Positions 1-8,793 are shown, counted from the first letter of the stretch. The stretch is 64,000 nucleotides of DNA from Campylobacterales bacterium (GCA_016930915.1 JAFGFU010000005.1:1-64000); one strand, 5' to 3'. Numbers and translations: made by a program. Notes: generated from the sequence alone by a model not told the origin.

Positions 1-22
1 AAGCACAAAGAGTTTAACATTC

Positions 23-37
23 TGATAATGGTTATTA
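23..37. promoter_or_regulatory. Putative Fur box upstream of exbB
   Basis: TGATAATGGTTATTA matches 12 of 14 informative positions of the 7-1-7 Fur pattern TGATAAT-N-ATTATCA. It overlaps a -10-like GATAAT and lies 17 bases before the exbB start, which fits iron repression of the exbB-exbD-hemP-tonB unit. The match is visible; Fur binding is inferred. Confidence 0.6.
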
Positions 38-53
38 CAACAATAGAGGGCAA

Positions 54-488
54 ATGGAAAATATTAAATTAGCGGTAGATTATGGGGCGTTAGGGATTTT
101 GCTTTTAATGAGCATTCTGGTTGTTGGCTATAGCATTGAGCGCTATTTCTTTTTTAAATCTTTACATGTAAAAGCGTATGCAACCAAAAGTAGCCTTGAG
201 CGAGATGTTTCAAAAAACCTGACCATCATCTCTTTGATGGGCTCAAACGCTCCTTATGTTGGGCTTTTAGGAACGGTTGGTGGGATTATGGTAGTTTTCT
301 ATGACATTGGAATGAGCGGTGGCGCTTTGGATACTTCAAAGGTGATTGTAGGACTTGCTTTAGCGCTGAAAGTAACCGCTGCTGGGCTTTTGGTGGCGAT
401 TCCTTCGACGATGATTTATGGTGGATTTATGCGAAAAGTCGATGTGGCTGTGAGTGAGTGGGAAGATGAAATCATTAAAGCGGGTTGA
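54..488 (+). CDS. exbB: ExbB-type proton channel protein of the TonB system
   Basis: Inner-membrane MotA/TolQ/ExbB-family subunit that, with ExbD, uses the proton gradient to energise TonB. The 144 residues show a membrane segment near residues 12-30 and two more in the second half (about 58-80 and 98-122) containing the conserved Gly-rich stretch LLGTVGGIM and the Ala/Gly-rich third helix. The short length is usual for the epsilonproteobacterial form, which lacks the extended N-terminus of E. coli ExbB. AGAGGG lies just before the ATG. The 3' end overlaps exbD. A copy of the TTACATGTAA palindrome sits in frame at residues 36-40 (SLHVK). First gene of an apparently Fur-controlled operon. Confidence 0.9.
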   Translation: MENIKLAVDYGALGILLLMSILVVGYSIERYFFFKSLHVKAYATKSSLERDVSKNLTIISLMGSNAPYVGLLGTVGGIMVVFYDIGMSGGALDTSKVIVGLALALKVTAAGLLVAIPSTMIYGGFMRKVDVAVSEWEDEIIKAG

Positions 489-849
489 GGGGATTAATGT
501 CGTCCCTTTGATTGACATTATGCTGGTTTTACTCACCATTGTTTTAACGGTCTCTTCATTCATTGCTCTTGGAAAAATCGAAATCTCTTTGCCTCAAGCG
601 ACCAATTTTAGCAAGGTTGAACCTAAATTTTATGAGATTGGCATTGATGCGGAACATCAGTTTTTTATTAATGGCGAATTAACGCCCAAAGAAGAATTAC
701 ATGTAAAGTTTGAAAGCCTCACCAAAGAGGATTCGGTGGCAGTAAGTGCAGATAAATTGGCTTCTTATGAGGATTTTATTTATGTGATTGATTTACTCAA
801 AGCCAAAGAAATCGAAAAAATAGGAATGGTCGTCAATAAAAATGAGTAA
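466..849 (+). CDS. exbD: ExbD biopolymer transport protein
   Basis: ExbD/TolR family partner of ExbB: a single N-terminal membrane helix with the essential membrane aspartate in NVVPLIDIMLVLL, followed by a periplasmic domain. About 127 residues, normal for the family. I place the start at the ATG at 466, which overlaps exbB by 23 bases; a GTG at 454 would add four residues and cannot be excluded because neither has a well-spaced ribosome site. The 3' end overlaps hemP by 8 bases (ATGAGTAA), indicating translational coupling. The TTACATGTAA palindrome is read as ELHVK in the periplasmic domain. Confidence 0.88.
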   Translation: MKSLKRVEGINVVPLIDIMLVLLTIVLTVSSFIALGKIEISLPQATNFSKVEPKFYEIGIDAEHQFFINGELTPKEELHVKFESLTKEDSVAVSADKLASYEDFIYVIDLLKAKEIEKIGMVVNKNE

Positions 850-976
850 CACAACGTATAAAAAAGTGGATACAAAGGTGCTTTTTGGCGAGGATAAGAT
901 TGTCAAAATCGTTCATAATGGGGTGGAGTATGTGCTTCGCATCACCAAAGAAGATAAGCTGATTTTGACAAAGTAA
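842..976 (+). CDS. hemP: HemP-type hemin uptake peptide
   Basis: A 44-codon gene overlapping the end of exbD. Its C-terminus, VEYVLRITKEDKLILTK, has the hallmark of the HemP family (a short beta-strand-forming protein ending in GKLILTK-like sequence), found next to heme or siderophore uptake genes. In some bacteria HemP acts as a small activator of hemin receptor expression; whether that applies here is not shown by the sequence. It sits between exbD and tonB, so its product is made together with the energising complex. The gene is easily missed because it is under 50 codons. Confidence 0.82.
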   Translation: MSNTTYKKVDTKVLFGEDKIVKIVHNGVEYVLRITKEDKLILTK

Positions 977-988
977 AAAGGGGTTGTT

Positions 989-1747
989 ATGGCAAATGCA
1001 ATGTATCGTGTCGCACAAGGAAATGCAGAGAGCAAAGCGCTTCTGCTCTCTTTTGTCCTGCATGCGAGCGTTATAGGGTTTTATCTTTTGTTTATGTATC
1101 AAAAACCATCCTATATGATGCCAAGTAAGGCGATTGTTTTGGAGATTTCAAGTATTGAGCGTGTGGCTCCCACACCGCCAATACCCACACCACCAAAGCC
1201 AGAACCTGTGGTACCACAAGAGGTGATTAAGCCTATGGAACCTGTTAAAGCTATCGAGCCTGTGAAGCCGATTGAAAAAGTGAAGCCAAAACCAAAACCT
1301 ATGCTCAAACCAAAACCCATCGCAGAGCCAAAAGCGTTTCAGGAAAAAGCAGTGGAAGAGGCGATACCACCACCCATGACCTCACTAGCCAGTGAGCCTG
1401 TCGTAGCAGCGGTACCTTCAACGGCAACAACGCCTACAACGCCCAGTTCGACCAACAGTGCGGAGCCTTATGAGAGAACCGATTTTGAGATTATTCGAGA
1501 TAAGGTACTCTCTCGTTTAATCTATCCTAGCGTAGCACGTCGTATGGGATGGAATGGGGTCGTGCAAGTCGAATTGGTGATTGATACTACGGGAAAGCTT
1601 ATAAGCGCAACCATTTATAAAAGTTCCAATCGCAGTGTTTTGGATGAGGCGGCTCTAAGTGCTGCTTTAAAACTTCAAGGACAACAGCTCCCAAAACCAA
1701 AGAGTCTTAGTACCATCATTTTGCCTATAGCGTTTAAACTTCGATAA
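989..1747 (+). CDS. tonB: TonB energy-transducing protein
   Basis: 252 residues with the TonB layout: an N-terminal inner-membrane anchor (about residues 18-38, ALLLSFVLHASVIGFYLLF), a long Pro/Lys/Glu-rich periplasmic spacer (about 60-150, with repeated KPKP and EPVKPIE units), and a C-terminal TonB domain (about 165-252) starting at YPSVARRMGWNGVVQVEL with the family's YP and G-V-V elements. It couples ExbBD to the outer-membrane receptors encoded just downstream. AAAGGGG precedes the ATG by 5 bases. Last gene of the exbB-exbD-hemP-tonB unit. Confidence 0.92.
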   Translation: MANAMYRVAQGNAESKALLLSFVLHASVIGFYLLFMYQKPSYMMPSKAIVLEISSIERVAPTPPIPTPPKPEPVVPQEVIKPMEPVKAIEPVKPIEKVKPKPKPMLKPKPIAEPKAFQEKAVEEAIPPPMTSLASEPVVAAVPSTATTPTTPSSTNSAEPYERTDFEIIRDKVLSRLIYPSVARRMGWNGVVQVELVIDTTGKLISATIYKSSNRSVLDEAALSAALKLQGQQLPKPKSLSTIILPIAFKLR

Positions 1748-1749
1748 CA

Positions 1750-1812
1750 CCATGAGGGGAGACCCTTATGGCACTTCGTGATTATTACTTCGTTAAGGTT
1801 GAAGACCTATAA
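1750..1812 (+). promoter_or_regulatory. Hairpin with a possible 14-codon leader peptide before the PepSY gene
   Basis: CCATGAGGG (1750-1758) and CCCTTATGG (1763-1771) form a 9-bp stem with one G-T pair and a GAGA loop, without a U-tract. The stem contains both a ribosome-site-like GAGGGGAG and an ATG at 1768 that opens a 14-codon frame (MALRDYYFVKVEDL) ending at 1812. A TATAAT at 1808-1813 overlaps its stop codon. It could be a translated leader, or simply a hairpin after tonB plus a promoter for the next gene. Confidence 0.35.
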
Positions 1813-1852
1813 TTTTCTTTTATGAAACAAAAAAGTTGTGAGGAAGCGTGAT

Positions 1853-3019
1853 ATGCAAAAAAAGATTTGGTTTTATACGCACTGGTTATTGGGATTGGTT
1901 GCGGGATTTATTTTGGTGATTGTGGGTGTAAGTGGGGCACTTTTATCGTATGAAAAAGAGATTATGGGATTGATGAATCAAAAAAGTTTTCGTATCGAGG
2001 CAAGCGCTAATGAAAAGCTTTCTCCTAATGTTTTGTTAAACGCTTTTAAAAAAGTACATCCTGATGCGGTTGTGGTTGGTTTACGTATGCTTTCTGATCC
2101 CAATGCTTCTGCTGCTATTATGGTGCAAGGCGCAAAAGAGGGTGGAAAAAATATGCTCAATTATTATATCAACCCTTACAGTGCAGAGCTATTGCCTGAA
2201 GCAAGAGGAGATACATTTTTTCGTGTAGTGTTAGAGGTACATCGAAGATTACTCTTAGGGGAGGTAGGTAAACAGATAGTAGCAGCATCCACGGTGGCGC
2301 TTTTGATACTCTCTTTTTCGGGGATTTATCTCTATTGGGGGAGTATCCGTAAGAGTTTAAAATCAAGCCTTAGCATCAACTTTAAAGCCAAAGGCAGAGG
2401 CTTTTTGTACAAATTGCACTCAGCTCTTGGCTTATGGGGTCTTTTGTTTTTTATTTTAATTTCACTCACGGGACTCACATGGTCGTATGAGTGGTATAGA
2501 ACTTCTTTGTACCGTATGGTTGGGGTTGAAGCGCCACAACACGGGATGCACCATGGGGGTGGTAAAAAACGAGATTCTTCATCTATGCCATCAGGACAAA
2601 AAAATTCAATGATGGACGGGGGTACGCAAAGTGCCCTGATTGCTCAAGCATGGGAGCTTTTTGAAGCCACACGTAAAGGTGAGTACAGCTTTGCATTTTT
2701 CCGTCTGCCTAATGGAAAAGGTAACGTTGAGTTTATGTATCTCGATAAAAAAGCACCTCATTCACGAGCGTTTAATACTCTCTTGGTGGATGCTAAAGAG
2801 GGTACAGTGCTTTCCCATGTCCGTTATGATGATAAGCGTGTGGCGGAGCAGGTGATGGGCAGTATGTTGCCACTTCACAGCGGAGAGTTTTTTGGATGGA
2901 GTGGACGGTTGTTAATCTTTCTCTCAAGTTTAAGTATGGTGCTTTTTGGAGTGACAGGGCTGATGCTCTATCTGGATAGACGTAAAAAAGCACGCAAAAA
3001 AGCAGCCCTTCGCATTTAA
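1853..3019 (+). CDS. PepSY-associated membrane protein
   Basis: About 388 residues of the PepSY-associated transmembrane family, which includes proteins of iron-siderophore and heme utilisation loci. Four membrane segments are visible: residues about 7-33 (THWLLGLVAGFILVIVGVSG), about 144-166, about 190-210 (YKLHSALGLWGLLFFILISL), and about 350-376. Membrane-embedded histidines near the cytoplasmic ends, as in b-type redox proteins, suggest electron transfer to imported ferric ligands, but this is inference. GAGGAAG at 1840-1846 is well spaced for the ATG at 1853, so the in-frame GTG at 1838 is not used as the start. Gene neighbours are tonB and a receptor. Confidence 0.78.
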   Translation: MQKKIWFYTHWLLGLVAGFILVIVGVSGALLSYEKEIMGLMNQKSFRIEASANEKLSPNVLLNAFKKVHPDAVVVGLRMLSDPNASAAIMVQGAKEGGKNMLNYYINPYSAELLPEARGDTFFRVVLEVHRRLLLGEVGKQIVAASTVALLILSFSGIYLYWGSIRKSLKSSLSINFKAKGRGFLYKLHSALGLWGLLFFILISLTGLTWSYEWYRTSLYRMVGVEAPQHGMHHGGGKKRDSSSMPSGQKNSMMDGGTQSALIAQAWELFEATRKGEYSFAFFRLPNGKGNVEFMYLDKKAPHSRAFNTLLVDAKEGTVLSHVRYDDKRVAEQVMGSMLPLHSGEFFGWSGRLLIFLSSLSMVLFGVTGLMLYLDRRKKARKKAALRI

Positions 3020-3086
3020 GGAGGGTTGTTTATTTTTTACATGTAAAAAGGGTAGCGTTTGTATCGTTGCCCTAGAATATATAAAA

Positions 3087-3101
3087 CGATAAAGATTATC
3101 A
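3087..3101. promoter_or_regulatory. Putative Fur box upstream of the first TonB-dependent receptor
   Basis: CGATAAAGATTATCA matches 12 of 14 informative positions of the Fur 7-1-7 pattern, with a perfect right half ATTATCA. It lies in the 230-base gap between the PepSY gene and the receptor, about 150 bases before the start codon. Two TTACATGTAA palindromes bracket the same gap (3036 and 3220). Confidence 0.6.
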
Positions 3102-3249
3102 TGTTTATAGATAATTAAGCTACTTCTATCTATACTATCACCTCTATTTATGATATAGCCAGCCACAACACTTAGCCAGCCAGTATCTTCTACCTTTGAC
3201 AAAACAGGATATTTACCATTTTACATGTAAAGATTCCTAAGGAGATAGT

Positions 3250-5214
3250 ATGCGAAAAAAAGGCGTTTTAGGGCTTAGTTTGGTGGCATCTTTATGTTTA
3301 ATACCCAGTATTGGTTTAGCAGATGCCTTTGTAACCTTAGAGAGTGTGACTTTGATAGAAGAGTCTCTTAGTGGCATTGGCGAAGCCAAAGTGATTTCCC
3401 AAGAGAGTTTGGAAAAAACACAAGCCAAAGAGATGAAAGAGGTCTTTAAAAATGAGCCTTCCGTCTCGGTAGGCGGTGGGGCGAGAAATGCCCAGAGGGT
3501 TTATCTACGAGGTATTGAGGGAAACAATCTTAACATCACCATTGATGGCGCAAAACAAGGGGGGAGTCTGTTTCAGCACATGGGTGATGTGGGAAGTATT
3601 GACCCCTCTTTGCTTAAAAGCGTTGAGGTTTCAACCATTGCAGGAGCCGATAAAGGCAATGGGGCACTGGGTGGAAGCATTGCGTTTGAAACGGTGGATG
3701 CGCAAGATTTACTTCAAGAGGAGCAAGAGTTAGGAGCAACGCTTCGAGGTGGTTACTACAGTGCTTCCAAGGGCGTGCGTGGTGGGACTTCCGTGTATGG
3801 CAAAAGCGGGCATGTAGGCGTTTTACTAGATGTCTCTGGGCTCAATCAGCACGATTACCGCACAGGTGAGGGTGGTGATGCGGATAATACCGCTGTTAAA
3901 GATAGAAACTACTTCTTTAAAGCGAGTTTACTCGACTATTATGACCACAGTCTCAAAGTAGGGGCTACGCATACGACCAATGATGGGCATTATATTGCAG
4001 GCAGTTCTGGAAGCGATATGGGTGTTCCCAATCCAAATGTGGCGACCAGTCATATTAGCACGACACGTGATACCTATACGCTTGATTATCGTTACAATCC
4101 CCAAAGCGAGTGGATTGATCTTAAAGCCAATGTTTACTACAACGACCGCAATTACGACAATAAAACCAATAACACCGATGTCACCAGTGAAAACTACGGT
4201 GGAAACATTAAAAACAGTTTTGGTTTTGAAACAGGCGCTTTAAACCATTTTTACAGTGTAGGAATGGATTATGACATTGAAGATGGTGTTACTAAAACCA
4301 ACTCAGGCGACATCACCAACACCTCTAAAACCCTAGGCGCTTTTGCTCAAGGCAGTTCTAATTACAAAATTGCCACGTTGCGCTATGGCGTTCGTTTGGA
4401 TGAGTATTCCATCGAATACGGTCCTAGCAATGAAGTAACAGGGCATGAATTTTCCCCCAATGTTGGCTTAGATGTTGAACTCATCGAGGGATTGACCGCT
4501 TTTACCAATTACAGTGAGGCGATTAAAATCGGCAGTGTCATTCCTGTGCAATGGCTCTCTAACGCCAATGCAGCAACCACGTTTAATGGCACGTTAAATG
4601 GTGATTTGGAGCCTGAGAGTTCTAAACAAATTGAGGGGGGACTCCGCTATAAAACTAAAAACCTTTTGGCAGATACAGACAGTATTGTTTTAGGTATGAG
4701 CCTCTTTAAAACGACTATTTCAGATTTAATTTCGAAAAATCCAGCAGGTGGTCCTACCATTGCAAATATTTATAACAGCGATGTGGATGTCATCTCTAAA
4801 GGGTATGAACTTAAAGCCTCGTATGCCCTTGCTCCGTTTAAAACCTCACTAAGCTTTTTACATGCCAATGTGGAGGATGAAAACGGCGTAGCCATTTTAA
4901 GTAGACGTATTGCAGGTTCTGTGGGCGATACCTTGGTTTGGGACAATTCATGGTGCATTCATCCACAGTTTACTTTAGGCTATACGCTGACGTCTGTGGG
5001 TAAATTGGACGATGAGATTAAGCGGGATAGTTATGTGGTGCATGATCTCTCTTTGGAGTATAAACCTGCATCTTTGAAAAATTTAACGCTTTATTTTGCC
5101 ATTAACAACCTCTTTGATAAAGAGTATTACGCACAAACGTCATTTGAGAGCGGTGATACTTTGGTTGAAGAAGCGGGGCGTGATTTTAGAGCGTCCTTTA
5201 AATACGTATTTTAA
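3250..5214 (+). CDS. TonB-dependent outer-membrane receptor (heme/siderophore class)
   Basis: 654 residues with a signal peptide (about 1-25, ending GLADAF), a plug domain (about 40-150: KVISQESLEKTQ, VYLRGIEGNNLNITIDG, GALGGSIAFET) and a 22-strand barrel ending in the outer-membrane sorting residue Phe (RASFKYVF). It should bind an iron complex outside the cell and pass it through the plug using TonB. The plug style resembles hemin and hemophore receptors, which fits hemP next door, but I do not see the FRAP/NPNL heme signature, so the ligand is unassigned. AAGGAG sits 6 bases before ATG. It is followed after 18 bases by a DUF4198 gene, likely in one transcript. Confidence 0.85.
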   Translation: MRKKGVLGLSLVASLCLIPSIGLADAFVTLESVTLIEESLSGIGEAKVISQESLEKTQAKEMKEVFKNEPSVSVGGGARNAQRVYLRGIEGNNLNITIDGAKQGGSLFQHMGDVGSIDPSLLKSVEVSTIAGADKGNGALGGSIAFETVDAQDLLQEEQELGATLRGGYYSASKGVRGGTSVYGKSGHVGVLLDVSGLNQHDYRTGEGGDADNTAVKDRNYFFKASLLDYYDHSLKVGATHTTNDGHYIAGSSGSDMGVPNPNVATSHISTTRDTYTLDYRYNPQSEWIDLKANVYYNDRNYDNKTNNTDVTSENYGGNIKNSFGFETGALNHFYSVGMDYDIEDGVTKTNSGDITNTSKTLGAFAQGSSNYKIATLRYGVRLDEYSIEYGPSNEVTGHEFSPNVGLDVELIEGLTAFTNYSEAIKIGSVIPVQWLSNANAATTFNGTLNGDLEPESSKQIEGGLRYKTKNLLADTDSIVLGMSLFKTTISDLISKNPAGGPTIANIYNSDVDVISKGYELKASYALAPFKTSLSFLHANVEDENGVAILSRRIAGSVGDTLVWDNSWCIHPQFTLGYTLTSVGKLDDEIKRDSYVVHDLSLEYKPASLKNLTLYFAINNLFDKEYYAQTSFESGDTLVEEAGRDFRASFKYVF

Positions 5215-5232
5215 ACATCTTAAGGAGAAAAC

Positions 5233-5868
5233 ATGAAAAAAAGTTTGTTGGCTTTTATGGCTATTATTGGATTAAGTGCGCCTTTGGCAGCTCATCAGGT
5301 GTGGTTGGAGCGTGAGGGCTCTGTCCTTCATGAATACTTTGGACATTGGCTAGCTTTTAAAGAAAAAGCAGATGGCAAACGTTTGGATGCGATTAAAGGC
5401 GTTGAGTTAAGTCCTAAAGATGCGTATCTTAAAACGGTAAGAGGTGAGGATGGCATTGCTATTTTTGTCAATAAAGTAGGCGATATGGGTGTGACTGAAG
5501 TCATGACGCCTCGTAAGGGAAAATTTGTTGATTTTACCGTGCGTACTATTTTTCTAGCCCGTGAGGGACGCAGTGAGAGTAAAACACTTTTAGCGCTTGA
5601 TATGGTTCCTGATTCCCCAAATAGTAATACGTTTACCCTAATGCTAGATGGAAAACCGCTTCCTAAAGCGAAAGTGGCACTCAAGGCTCCTAATACATGG
5701 AGTAAAAATTTCATGAGCGATGAAGCAGGAAAAGTGACCCTTCAAACGCCTTGGTTGGGTAATTATGTGGCACAACTCGATTACACCGATAAAACCAAAG
5801 GCGAGGCGGAGGGAATTGCGTATGACCAAACCAATTATGTGATGACCTTGCATTTTAGTGTGAAATAA
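5233..5868 (+). CDS. DUF4198 family periplasmic protein
   Basis: 211 residues with a cleavable signal peptide (about 1-20, cut near AA-HQVWLERE). The mature N-terminus HQVWLERE and the C-terminal Ig-like half (LDGKPLPKAKVALKAP, AGKVTLQTPWLGNYVAQL) are typical of DUF4198, a family found next to TonB-dependent receptors and nickel/cobalt or iron uptake genes. Its mature N-terminal histidine could bind metal; this is an inference. The gene follows the receptor by 18 bases with AAGGAG before its ATG and ends in a strong terminator. A second DUF4198 gene lies at 12085. Confidence 0.75.
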   Translation: MKKSLLAFMAIIGLSAPLAAHQVWLEREGSVLHEYFGHWLAFKEKADGKRLDAIKGVELSPKDAYLKTVRGEDGIAIFVNKVGDMGVTEVMTPRKGKFVDFTVRTIFLAREGRSESKTLLALDMVPDSPNSNTFTLMLDGKPLPKAKVALKAPNTWSKNFMSDEAGKVTLQTPWLGNYVAQLDYTDKTKGEAEGIAYDQTNYVMTLHFSVK

Positions 5869-5876
5869 GGCTGTGA

Positions 5877-5905
5877 AACGGCACACTAACGTGCCGTTTT
5901 TTTTT
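5877..5905 (+). terminator. Rho-independent terminator after the DUF4198 gene
   Basis: ACGGCAC (5878-5884) and GTGCCGT (5891-5897) form a 7-bp GC-rich stem with a 6-base loop followed by eight or more T residues. The T-tract runs directly into the TTACATGTAA palindrome at 5903. Confidence 0.9.
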
Positions 5906-5933
5906 ACATGTAAAGATATTTTGGAGAAAAAAA

Positions 5934-6242
5934 ATGAAAAAAAGTATAGTGGTTATAGGAATGATGGCTCTTTTAGGAAGCAGTGCGTTTGCGCACACAG
6001 CACTCATGAGTTGCATGGAAAATGCGGATGCGACCATTACCTGCGAAGCGGGATTTAGTGATGGCTCTAGTGCGGCAGGAGTGATGTTTAAAGTGGTGCA
6101 AGAGGGAAAGGTGGTTTTTGAGAAGAAGTTTGATGAGAACAGCGAGATTACCTTTAAAAAGCCACAAGGTGAATACACCGCCCTTTTTGATGGTGGCGAT
6201 GGGCATAGTTTGAGCATTCCTAGTCGCTCCATTTTGAAATAA
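5934..6242 (+). CDS. Small Cys-containing periplasmic protein, paralogue 1
   Basis: 102 residues: a signal peptide (about 1-20, MKKSIVVIGMMALLGSSAFA) and a mature protein beginning HTALMSC. It shares with the protein at 11705 a block His-X-Ala-X-Met-X-Cys, then TITCE-GFSDGSS-GV, and a C-terminal strand pair (TFKKP-G-YTA-F--GEGH). Two conserved cysteines and the first-residue histidine look like a metal or disulfide site. The C-terminal half resembles the tail of DUF4198 proteins. I do not recognise a named family. It sits between a DUF4198 gene and a TonB receptor, so a role in metal uptake is likely but unproven. Confidence 0.7.
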   Translation: MKKSIVVIGMMALLGSSAFAHTALMSCMENADATITCEAGFSDGSSAAGVMFKVVQEGKVVFEKKFDENSEITFKKPQGEYTALFDGGDGHSLSIPSRSILK

Positions 6243-6273
6243 TCGCTTTACATGTAAAAAGGAGATGTACGTA

Positions 6274-8328
6274 ATGCGAAGATACTTTATAGGAAGTTTG
6301 ATTGCCAGTGTGGCTTTGTATGCCAATGAGGTACATTTTTTGGATGAAATTGTCACCATTGGTACGAAGAGTGAAAAGAGTGTGAGTGAACAGACCACGC
6401 ATGTTGAGGTTATCAACTCCGAAGAGATTGAAAACTCAGGAGCGAGTAATCTCTCAGAAGTGTTAAATGCAACCCCTTTCGTATACGTTGCGCCCTCAGG
6501 TAAAACGATAAGCATTCGAGGGATGGGGCATTCTGATACGCTTTTATTGATTGATGGCAAACGGGTCAATGGCGAGTTTGCAAAAACCTATGAGCTAGAG
6601 CGAATTCCAGCTGGAATGATTGAGCGCATTGAGATTTTAAAAGGAAGTTCTAGTTTGCTTTATGGTAGCGATGCTATGGGTGGGGTGATTAATATCATTA
6701 CCAAAAAACCCTCCAATGAGGATGTGAGTGGCAATGTGCAAGTGATTGGTGGCAAAGATAAAGAGAGTGTGGACACCTTTGTTTCAGGCAGGGTCGATAA
6801 ACTCTCCTACACGTTTTATGCCAACTATCTCAACCGTGATGCCTACTCTAAGTCAAAAAGCACCGATGTTAAAGTAATGCAAGGAGGCGTCGAAAAATCC
6901 CCCTCTACGCTTAGCGGAGCAGGTGGATGGGCAAGTTTACGAAGCAACCTTTCAAACAGTTATACGATTAGCAACGACTACACCGATAATTTAGAAACGA
7001 AAAACGTGGGTGGCTCTTTAGCGTACGATTTTGGTGATTTTTTTAGAGCCTATATTGAAGCGTCCTATCTTAAAGAGAAAAAAGATGGGCTTTATGTGAG
7101 TGAAAGCTATGCAACCAACTATAAAAATGCGGGAAATACCATTATGGCAAAGTATATTCCAGCGCACCAATACGATGATAATGAGCGTTTTAATATTGCC
7201 ACAGGGTTTGATTATCATCCCAGTGAGACGCTTAAACTCACCTATAATCTTGCCTACTCTCGGTATGAAAAAGATAGAAAAGTCTATACCCCTTTATGGA
7301 GTGAACTAGGATACGCTTCCAAAGAAGCCTCCAAATCCAGTCTGAATGTCTCAACCTTAGAGTACCTCACCAATGATGCCCAACTTACATGGACGCTGGA
7401 TCAAAATAACCGCATTATTACAGGAGCGGAGCATCGCATCCATGATGCCACATCTACCGCATATAACGTGGATGATAGAACCTACACAGGGGCTTTTGTC
7501 CAACACGAATATACGCCTTTTGAAAAGCTCCATTTTGTTTATGGTGTACGATACGATAGAACCTCTACGCATGAAGAAGAGACTTCATTGAGCGTTGGGG
7601 CAACGTATGACCTTTTGGAGCGTTTAAAGCTTAGAGCCAGTTACGCTCAAGGGTTTCGAAGTCCTGATGATAGAGAACTCTATGTCAATCAAACCAACCC
7701 TAATGGCAGAAAAATGTTAGGCGCAACCGTGATTGATACGAGTGCTGGAAAGAGCTCGCAATACGACTTAAAGTCTGAAACAAGTGAAACCTTTGAAATA
7801 GGCTTTTTAACACACGGCGATAGCTGGATGTTCGATGTGGCAGCTTTTACTACCACCATTGATGATCGAATCTCCCAAGTCTCATACACAACTGGTGGTT
7901 CTAACTATAACACCTTTGAAAACATTAGCGACAGTGAAATTAAAGGGGTTGAGGCTACCTTTGATGTGGGATTGCACGAAAATGTTTGGCTTCAATTAGG
8001 CTATACCTACCAAGATGCTCAAAATAAAACAGAACATACCAAACTCTCAGATGTGCCAAAACGTATAGCAAGCCTGAGTCTTAGCTATACGCCTATAAAA
8101 AACCTTGAGTTTCGCTCAACCACCAAATATATCGGTGAGCAAGAGGGCATTGATGGAGAGGATGTGGGAGGTTTTAGTGTAACCAATGTGAAAGTGATTG
8201 CTAGGGAGCTTTTCAAAAACACCGATGTGTTTGCAGGCGTGGATAATGTGTTTGAAAAGAGAACCCCTGATTACTTAGGTTTGTTGCCTGAATTTGCTTA
8301 TTATGTAGGCTTTAATTATAAATTTTAG
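6274..8328 (+). CDS. TonB-dependent receptor, CirA/FepA-like
   Basis: 684 residues from the ATG at 6274; GGAG at 6261-6264 is correctly spaced for this ATG and touches the upstream in-frame ATG at 6265, which is therefore rejected. Signal peptide about 1-18 (cut near YA-NEVHFL), a TonB box-like DEIVTIG at the mature N-terminus, a plug (about 45-150 with ISIRGMGHSDTLLLIDG, LKGSSSLLYGSDAMGGVINI) and a barrel ending in FNYKF. The plug matches the catecholate-siderophore/colicin receptor group. It is the third gene after the small Cys protein and precedes a Spy-like gene by 8 bases. Confidence 0.87.
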   Translation: MRRYFIGSLIASVALYANEVHFLDEIVTIGTKSEKSVSEQTTHVEVINSEEIENSGASNLSEVLNATPFVYVAPSGKTISIRGMGHSDTLLLIDGKRVNGEFAKTYELERIPAGMIERIEILKGSSSLLYGSDAMGGVINIITKKPSNEDVSGNVQVIGGKDKESVDTFVSGRVDKLSYTFYANYLNRDAYSKSKSTDVKVMQGGVEKSPSTLSGAGGWASLRSNLSNSYTISNDYTDNLETKNVGGSLAYDFGDFFRAYIEASYLKEKKDGLYVSESYATNYKNAGNTIMAKYIPAHQYDDNERFNIATGFDYHPSETLKLTYNLAYSRYEKDRKVYTPLWSELGYASKEASKSSLNVSTLEYLTNDAQLTWTLDQNNRIITGAEHRIHDATSTAYNVDDRTYTGAFVQHEYTPFEKLHFVYGVRYDRTSTHEEETSLSVGATYDLLERLKLRASYAQGFRSPDDRELYVNQTNPNGRKMLGATVIDTSAGKSSQYDLKSETSETFEIGFLTHGDSWMFDVAAFTTTIDDRISQVSYTTGGSNYNTFENISDSEIKGVEATFDVGLHENVWLQLGYTYQDAQNKTEHTKLSDVPKRIASLSLSYTPIKNLEFRSTTKYIGEQEGIDGEDVGGFSVTNVKVIARELFKNTDVFAGVDNVFEKRTPDYLGLLPEFAYYVGFNYKF

Positions 8329-8336
8329 GAGAGAAA

Positions 8337-8747
8337 ATGAAAAAAATTGTTTTAGCCATGCTGTGTGTTTGTGTCTCTTTGATGGCAGAGGGGAAGAATC
8401 AAGCGTTTATTATTCATGATTTAATCACACTAGAAATGCCTGGTGGTGCGATTAAGAGTGGGGCATTGGAGCTCAGTGGCGATCAGGTGATTCGTATTTC
8501 TAAAGAGGTAAGACCCATTATGCATGAGACCTATCAATCCAAAATAAACGAAGCCTTTGGTCTGGAAAAACGAGTGCAAAAACTCTTAAAACAAGGCAAA
8601 TCCAAAGAAGAGGTTAAAACCTATCTCGATCAAATCGCACGTATTAAGCGAGAAGCAATGGATATTAAAATAGATGCATACAAAGCCTTTCAAGCGATTT
8701 TGACGCCTGAACAGTGGCAACGTTATTTAGCATTGAGTGAGCGTTAA
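8337..8747 (+). CDS. Spy/CpxP-like periplasmic helical protein
   Basis: 136 residues with a signal peptide (about 1-18, cut near LMA-EGKNQ) and a long helical mature part. ILTPEQWQRYLAL near the C-terminus matches the LTxxQ repeat of the Spy/CpxP fold, which includes periplasmic chaperones and metal-responsive proteins. The gene starts 8 bases after the receptor with AGGAG before ATG, so it is probably the last cistron of that unit. A metal-binding or chaperone function is inferred from the family only. Confidence 0.6.
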   Translation: MKKIVLAMLCVCVSLMAEGKNQAFIIHDLITLEMPGGAIKSGALELSGDQVIRISKEVRPIMHETYQSKINEAFGLEKRVQKLLKQGKSKEEVKTYLDQIARIKREAMDIKIDAYKAFQAILTPEQWQRYLALSER

Positions 8748-8793
8748 AAGTAAAATCGTGATGAATTGCGCAGAGAATAAGCACTTTCTAATT

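Noticed and set aside
5973-6569. A 198-codon open frame on the minus strand
   Set aside because: It lies antisense to two exported-protein genes with clear signal peptides and paralogues, has no ribosome site and no recognisable protein sequence.
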